From contig CAJGDB010000032.1 in the NCBI GenBank assembly GCA_904502165.1, positions 1-17,618 of the forward strand: DNA of 17,618 nucleotides, written 5' to 3'. Every line of letters begins with the position of its first letter. Positions within the stretch are counted from its first letter, which is position 1. Of this stretch, positions 13,832 through 17,618 are shown in pieces. The translations under genes and the position numbers were made by a program. The stretch comes from an uncultured Akkermansia sp. Its GTDB lineage: Bacteria > Verrucomicrobiota > Verrucomicrobiia > Verrucomicrobiales > Akkermansiaceae. The notes under the pieces are model-generated. The model was not told the DNA's origin. It did no database searches and saw only the letters and a program-made list of their open reading frames with translations.

Positions 13832-15517
13832 TTATTTGTTAAATCGGCGGGAGGTGGCCGCGACGATGCAGAAGAATATGGTAATGCCCACTGCCCATAT
13901 CAGCGGCAGAATGGCACCGATACGGCCTTCTGTGATGTTGGCGACGTAGGGGCTGCGGGTGATGAAGAGTTCCTGGTAAATCCAGGCACCGAAGATGACA
14001 AGCATGATGAGCGGAGTCACCCAGCGGATGATGAAGGCCGTGGAGCGGGGCAGGGTGATGGCCGAACCATCGGTCAGTTCAATCATACCATTCCGGGTGC
14101 CCCAGATGTGGTTGAAGAAAATGAGGTTGAGCCCGGTGGTGACATAGAGAATGAGGCTGCCCACCCAGAAGTCAATACTGTCCAGTGCCAGCATGTCTTT
14201 AGTGTACCAGATGATGATGCTGGCCCCCACCAGCAGCAGAGCTGCCACCAGGGAAATACTCTGGCCGCGGCGCAGGTTCCAATATTCCTCTACAAAGGAA
14301 ACTGCCGGCTGTACCTGTGAAAGGGCACTTGTTACAGCGCCGATGAAGAGCAGGATGAAGAACAGTAGCCCGAAGAACTGCCCGCCCGGCATGGCGGCAA
14401 ATACCTGGGGCAGTACATTGAAGCCCAGACCGAAGGTGCCTACGGTGGCCGCGGCGGCCACACCCAGCAGTGCCAGCGCAGCAGGTACAATGGTGAGACC
14501 TGCCAGGCCAACCTCGGTCACGGAGTTGGCGGCACCGGCGCTCAGCGCACTCAGGGCAATATCCTTGCGGCGGCGTACATAGCTGGCATAACAGCAGATG
14601 GAGCCGGAACCTACGGAGAGAGAGAAGAATACCTGACCTGCCGCACGCAGCCACATTTCAGGGTTGAAGAGGCTCTGCCAGAAGGTGATTTTCTTTTCGC
14701 TGATAGAAGCCTCCGGATATTCGCTCTGCAGGCGGGTGAGCAGGGCGGCCTTTTCCTCGCTGGTGGCACCGGCCGGTACCATGCCGATGGATTTACCGCT
14801 GGTGGTGTCAACCAGCATGGTCTTATCCGGGTTCCACATGTAGCCCAGACCTTCATTCACGCTGCGTTCCGGGTGGGCGGGGTCCGGGGTTCCCATGGTG
14901 AGAACGCGTACCAGCAGGATGAAGGCAACGATGAAGAGCAGGGGCATGCTCCACTTGCAGAACCATTCTATGCCTTTGCTGACACCTCGATAGATGAGCC
15001 AGAAGTTCGCCAGCATTGCCAGCAGGAAGAAGATGGGAGCACTGGTCTGCCCGCTGAAGAAGTGACCGTCAGCGTTCATGCCGACGAAGTTGGAGAAGAA
15101 ATCACCATATTCCTGCGGCGCATTCAGATTCAGGTTACCCATGACGGTGTGCCAGGCGTAACCAATCGTCCACCCTTCCATGTAGACGTAGTAGACATTG
15201 ATGCTCAAACCTGCCAGGATGCCGAGGATGCCCAGGTATTTCCACAGACTCTTACCGGAAATGAGCTGGAATACAGAGGCAGGGCTGTGGCCGCCCAGGA
15301 CACCGCCGCGCCGCCCGATGCTCCATTCCACCCAGCAGAGGGGAAGCCCCAGCAGCAGGAAGCAGCAGAAATAGGCCACTACAAAGGCACCGCCGCCATA
15401 TTGCGCGGCAAGGCCTGGGAAACGCAGGAAGTTACCAAAACCGATGGCACTGCCGGCTACAGCCAGCATGACACCGAGGTTGGTTTTCCAATGGTCTGTT
15501 TTTGCAGATGCGCTCAT
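13832..15517 (-). CDS. Sodium-dependent transporter, NSS/SNF family (paralog 2 of 3)
   Basis: A 561-residue LeuT-fold Na+ symporter, clearly paralogous to its two neighbours over its whole length. TM1 has GSAIGFGNFLRFP (22-34) and YGGGAF. The TM3 Tyr pair is at 109-110. In TM6 it reads FFSLSVGSG (297-305): the Phe of GFG that lines the LeuT substrate pocket (F259) is Ser304, unlike paralogs 1 and 3, so it probably binds a different or more polar side chain. It carries the same long TM5-TM6 loop (about 229-289), with its own sequence. It starts at ATG 15517, 6 bases after the stop of paralog 1, and continues toward paralog 3, consistent with one transcript. Confidence 0.93.
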   Translation of the reverse strand: MSASAKTDHWKTNLGVMLAVAGSAIGFGNFLRFPGLAAQYGGGAFVVAYFCCFLLLGLPLCWVEWSIGRRGGVLGGHSPASVFQLISGKSLWKYLGILGILAGLSINVYYVYMEGWTIGYAWHTVMGNLNLNAPQEYGDFFSNFVGMNADGHFFSGQTSAPIFFLLAMLANFWLIYRGVSKGIEWFCKWSMPLLFIVAFILLVRVLTMGTPDPAHPERSVNEGLGYMWNPDKTMLVDTTSGKSIGMVPAGATSEEKAALLTRLQSEYPEASISEKKITFWQSLFNPEMWLRAAGQVFFSLSVGSGSICCYASYVRRRKDIALSALSAGAANSVTEVGLAGLTIVPAALALLGVAAAATVGTFGLGFNVLPQVFAAMPGGQFFGLLFFILLFIGAVTSALSQVQPAVSFVEEYWNLRRGQSISLVAALLLVGASIIIWYTKDMLALDSIDFWVGSLILYVTTGLNLIFFNHIWGTRNGMIELTDGSAITLPRSTAFIIRWVTPLIMLVIFGAWIYQELFITRSPYVANITEGRIGAILPLIWAVGITIFFCIVAATSRRFNK

Positions 15518-15523
15518 GGTGCT

Positions 15524-17242
15524 TCAGGCGAAAGGGTTGTCTTCTTTTTCTTCCTCCTGCTTGCGGCTGGAGTAGCGGGGAGAGGTGTGAATGACAAAGC
15601 AGAAGAAAGCCAGTACCAGCCCCACCCAGATGAGCGGGATAATAGCACCGATTTTGCCCTCCAGGAGGTTGGTGATGTGGTAGCTCTGCTGCACAAAGAG
15701 ATTCTTGTACAGCCATGCCACGAAGATGAACAGCATGATGCCCGGGGTTACCCAGTTGGTCAGGTAGGCAATGAATCGAGGAATGCGGATGAAGGAGCCA
15801 CGGCGCAGTTCAGCAAGGCCTTTGTCTGTTCCCCATACGCGGAAGACGACGAGGAAGGTGGAGGCGCTGATGTACAGGCTCATGATGCCCAGCCAGAAGT
15901 CCAGCGTGTCCAGGGCAATGAGTCCGTCGCCGGTGAACCACACCACCAGTAGTGCTCCCACGATGAGCAGGAGGGCAATGATGGTAACGCTCTGGATGCG
16001 GCGCAGCTGCCAGAATTCCTCAATGAAGGCAACCGAGGGTTGCAGGATGGAAATGGCGCTGGTGATGGCGGCAATGGAGAGCAGACCGAAGAACAGTGTG
16101 CCGAATATCTGACCACCCGGCATGCTGGCAAATACCTGGGGCAGTACGTTGAAGCCCAGACCAAACGTGCTGGTGCCTGCGGCGGCGGCCACACCCAGCA
16201 GCGCCACGGCAGAGGGAATAATCATCATGCCTGCCAGGCCTACTTCTGCTACTTCATTGGCAGCATTAGCGGTGAGCGAGGAAAGGGCAATATCCTTGCG
16301 GCGATCTACATAACTTGCATAGGTGCAGACAATACCGAATCCGATGGAGACAGAGTAGAATACCTGACCTGCTGCGGTAATCCACAAATCCGGGTTCATG
16401 AGCCCCTGCATGAGGGTGATGGGCTTTTCCTTGATTTCCTGCTCCGGATATTCCTTCATGAGCCGTTCCAGCTGAGCTTTCTTTTCTTCCGGAGTGGCAG
16501 AGGCGGGCACCATGTCTACTTCCTTGTCACCCACAACCAGCATCACCTTGTTGGGATTCCACATGTAGCCCAGACCCTCGTTTACGTTGCGCTCCGGGTG
16601 GGTGGCATCCGGGGTGCCCATGGTGAGTACGCGCACCAGAATGATGACAGCGGTGATAACCAGCACCGGCATGCTCCATTTGCAGAACCATTCAATGCCT
16701 TTGTTCACGCCGCGGTAGATGAGCCAGAAATTGCAGAGTACGGCAATGGCGAAGAAGATGAGCATGCTGCTTTCTCCGGTGAAGACGCTTCCGTTACCAT
16801 TCAGGCCTACAAAGTTGGTGAAGAAATTGCCGTATTCCTCACTGGTGGAGAAATTCAAATTGCCCACGGCGGTGTGCCAGGCATAGCCGAGGGTCCAGCC
16901 CTCCAGCGCCAGGTAGTACATGGTGATGGCCAGCGGGGTGAGCACGGCTGCAAGACCAATGTATTTCCATTTTCTGCTTCGGGTAATCATGTAGAAGGCA
17001 GAAACAGAGCAATGTGCGCCCAGGGCACCACCGCGGCGACCGATAGCCCATTCCACCCAGCTCAGCGGAATGCCCAGTAGAAGGAAGGCGGCGAAATAGG
17101 CAATCATGAAAGCGCCGCCACCATACTGGGCTGCCAGACCGGGAAAGCGCAGGAAGTTACCGAAGCCGATGGCGCTGCCGGCCACGGCCAGCACGGCTCC
17201 GATGTTAGAGGACCAGAGTTCTTGTTTGTTTGTCTTGCTCAC
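15524..17242 (-). CDS. Sodium-dependent transporter, NSS/SNF family (paralog 1 of 3, promoter-proximal)
   Basis: A 572-residue LeuT-fold Na+ symporter at the head of the transporter operon. It has the TM1 signature GSAIGFGNFLRFP (22-34) and YGGGAF, the TM3 Tyr pair at 109-110, and TM6 FYSVSIGFG (295-303) with the Phe equivalent to LeuT F259. The TM5-TM6 loop insertion (about 229-285) is charged (TPEEKKAQLERLMKEYPE). It is the longest of the three, with a charged C-terminal tail (SSRKQEEEKEDNPFA). The start is GTG at 17242. The leader from the mapped promoter would be about 14 bases and has no Shine-Dalgarno site. The context CTATCGTGAGC is shared with the GTG start of paralog 3. Substrate cannot be read from sequence; a small neutral amino acid is likely. 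Confidence 0.93.
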   Translation of the reverse strand: MSKTNKQELWSSNIGAVLAVAGSAIGFGNFLRFPGLAAQYGGGAFMIAYFAAFLLLGIPLSWVEWAIGRRGGALGAHCSVSAFYMITRSRKWKYIGLAAVLTPLAITMYYLALEGWTLGYAWHTAVGNLNFSTSEEYGNFFTNFVGLNGNGSVFTGESSMLIFFAIAVLCNFWLIYRGVNKGIEWFCKWSMPVLVITAVIILVRVLTMGTPDATHPERNVNEGLGYMWNPNKVMLVVGDKEVDMVPASATPEEKKAQLERLMKEYPEQEIKEKPITLMQGLMNPDLWITAAGQVFYSVSIGFGIVCTYASYVDRRKDIALSSLTANAANEVAEVGLAGMMIIPSAVALLGVAAAAGTSTFGLGFNVLPQVFASMPGGQIFGTLFFGLLSIAAITSAISILQPSVAFIEEFWQLRRIQSVTIIALLLIVGALLVVWFTGDGLIALDTLDFWLGIMSLYISASTFLVVFRVWGTDKGLAELRRGSFIRIPRFIAYLTNWVTPGIMLFIFVAWLYKNLFVQQSYHITNLLEGKIGAIIPLIWVGLVLAFFCFVIHTSPRYSSRKQEEEKEDNPFA

Positions 17243-17262
17243 GATAGGAAAAAAGGTGCTTC

Positions 17263-17291
17263 ATATTACGCTTGTACGGGCTGTATGTCAA
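17263..17291 (-). promoter_or_regulatory. Near-consensus sigma70 promoter of the NSS transporter operon
   Basis: On the minus strand: -35 TTGACA (17291-17286; perfect), 17-base spacer, -10 TAATAT (17268-17263; 4 of 6, in the strong TAnnnT form). Transcription should start near 17256. It sits between the fba terminator and the GTG of the first NSS gene, so the operon has its own strong promoter. I see no clear operator palindrome around it. Confidence 0.8.
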
Positions 17292-17312
17292 GCATATCTG
17301 GAGCAAGGTCAC

Positions 17313-17340
17313 AAAAAAAGCCCCCGCTTGTGCGGGGGCT
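17313..17340 (-). terminator. Intrinsic terminator of the fructose-bisphosphate aldolase gene
   Basis: Read on the minus strand: GCCCCCGC, loop ACAA, GCGGGGGC, then seven T. The 8-bp perfect G/C stem (17339-17332 with 17327-17320) extends by one A-T pair. It lies 24 bases after the stop at 17365 and insulates the NSS operon from fba readthrough. Confidence 0.95.
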
Positions 17341-17364
17341 TGGAAAAGAAGATGTAAGCAGAGC

Positions 17365-17618
<254 letters not shown>

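Overview
The window looks like part of a bacterial chromosome of moderately high G+C. Its gene content fits a Verrucomicrobiota, most likely an Akkermansia-like gut or mucus-associated lineage: menaquinone synthesis, an exosortase with an EpsI partner, a secreted Cys-type sulfatase, a PA14-like secreted protein, and many genes without Shine-Dalgarno sites. The taxonomic call is inference. There are no rRNA, tRNA, CRISPR or insertion sequences, and almost all genes lie on the minus strand.

Layout from left to right. (1) 1-5167, minus: a strong promoter drives a PutA-like 1154-residue protein, followed 5 bases later by a short-form MenE (o-succinylbenzoate-CoA ligase), then 2 bases later by a multi-spanning membrane protein cut by the window edge. 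(2) 5215-6884, minus: an exosortase and its EpsI-type partner joined by an ATGA overlap. (3) 6973-7902, plus: prs (PRPP synthetase), diverging from the exosortase across an 88-base region, closed by a hairpin and followed by what looks like a TPR-gene remnant. (4) 8168-11917, minus: a cell-envelope operon of a PA14-like secreted protein, a lipoprotein alpha/beta hydrolase and a secreted sulfatase, with gaps or overlaps of only a few bases. (5) 11964-17242, minus: three tandem full-length neurotransmitter:sodium symporter (NSS) paralogs followed by a 39-residue MetS-type small subunit, all behind one near-consensus sigma70 promoter. (6) 17313-17618, minus: the 3' end of a class II fructose-bisphosphate aldolase gene and its textbook intrinsic terminator.

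The most notable points are as follows. The PutA-like protein keeps the whole proline dehydrogenase/aldehyde dehydrogenase layout, but has lost the catalytic Cys, Glu and Asn of its ALDH half and the substrate-binding Arg pair of its PRODH half. The NSS triplet shares a loop insertion before TM6, and its middle copy has a changed TM6 gate residue. The promoters of the PutA-like and PA14-like genes place the -10 box only 9-10 bases before the start codon, which suggests leaderless or near-leaderless mRNAs. Functionally, the region combines amino-acid uptake (NSS plus MetS) and cell-surface export or processing (exosortase/EpsI, sulfatase, lipoprotein hydrolase, PA14-like protein) with core metabolism (prs, fba, menE).
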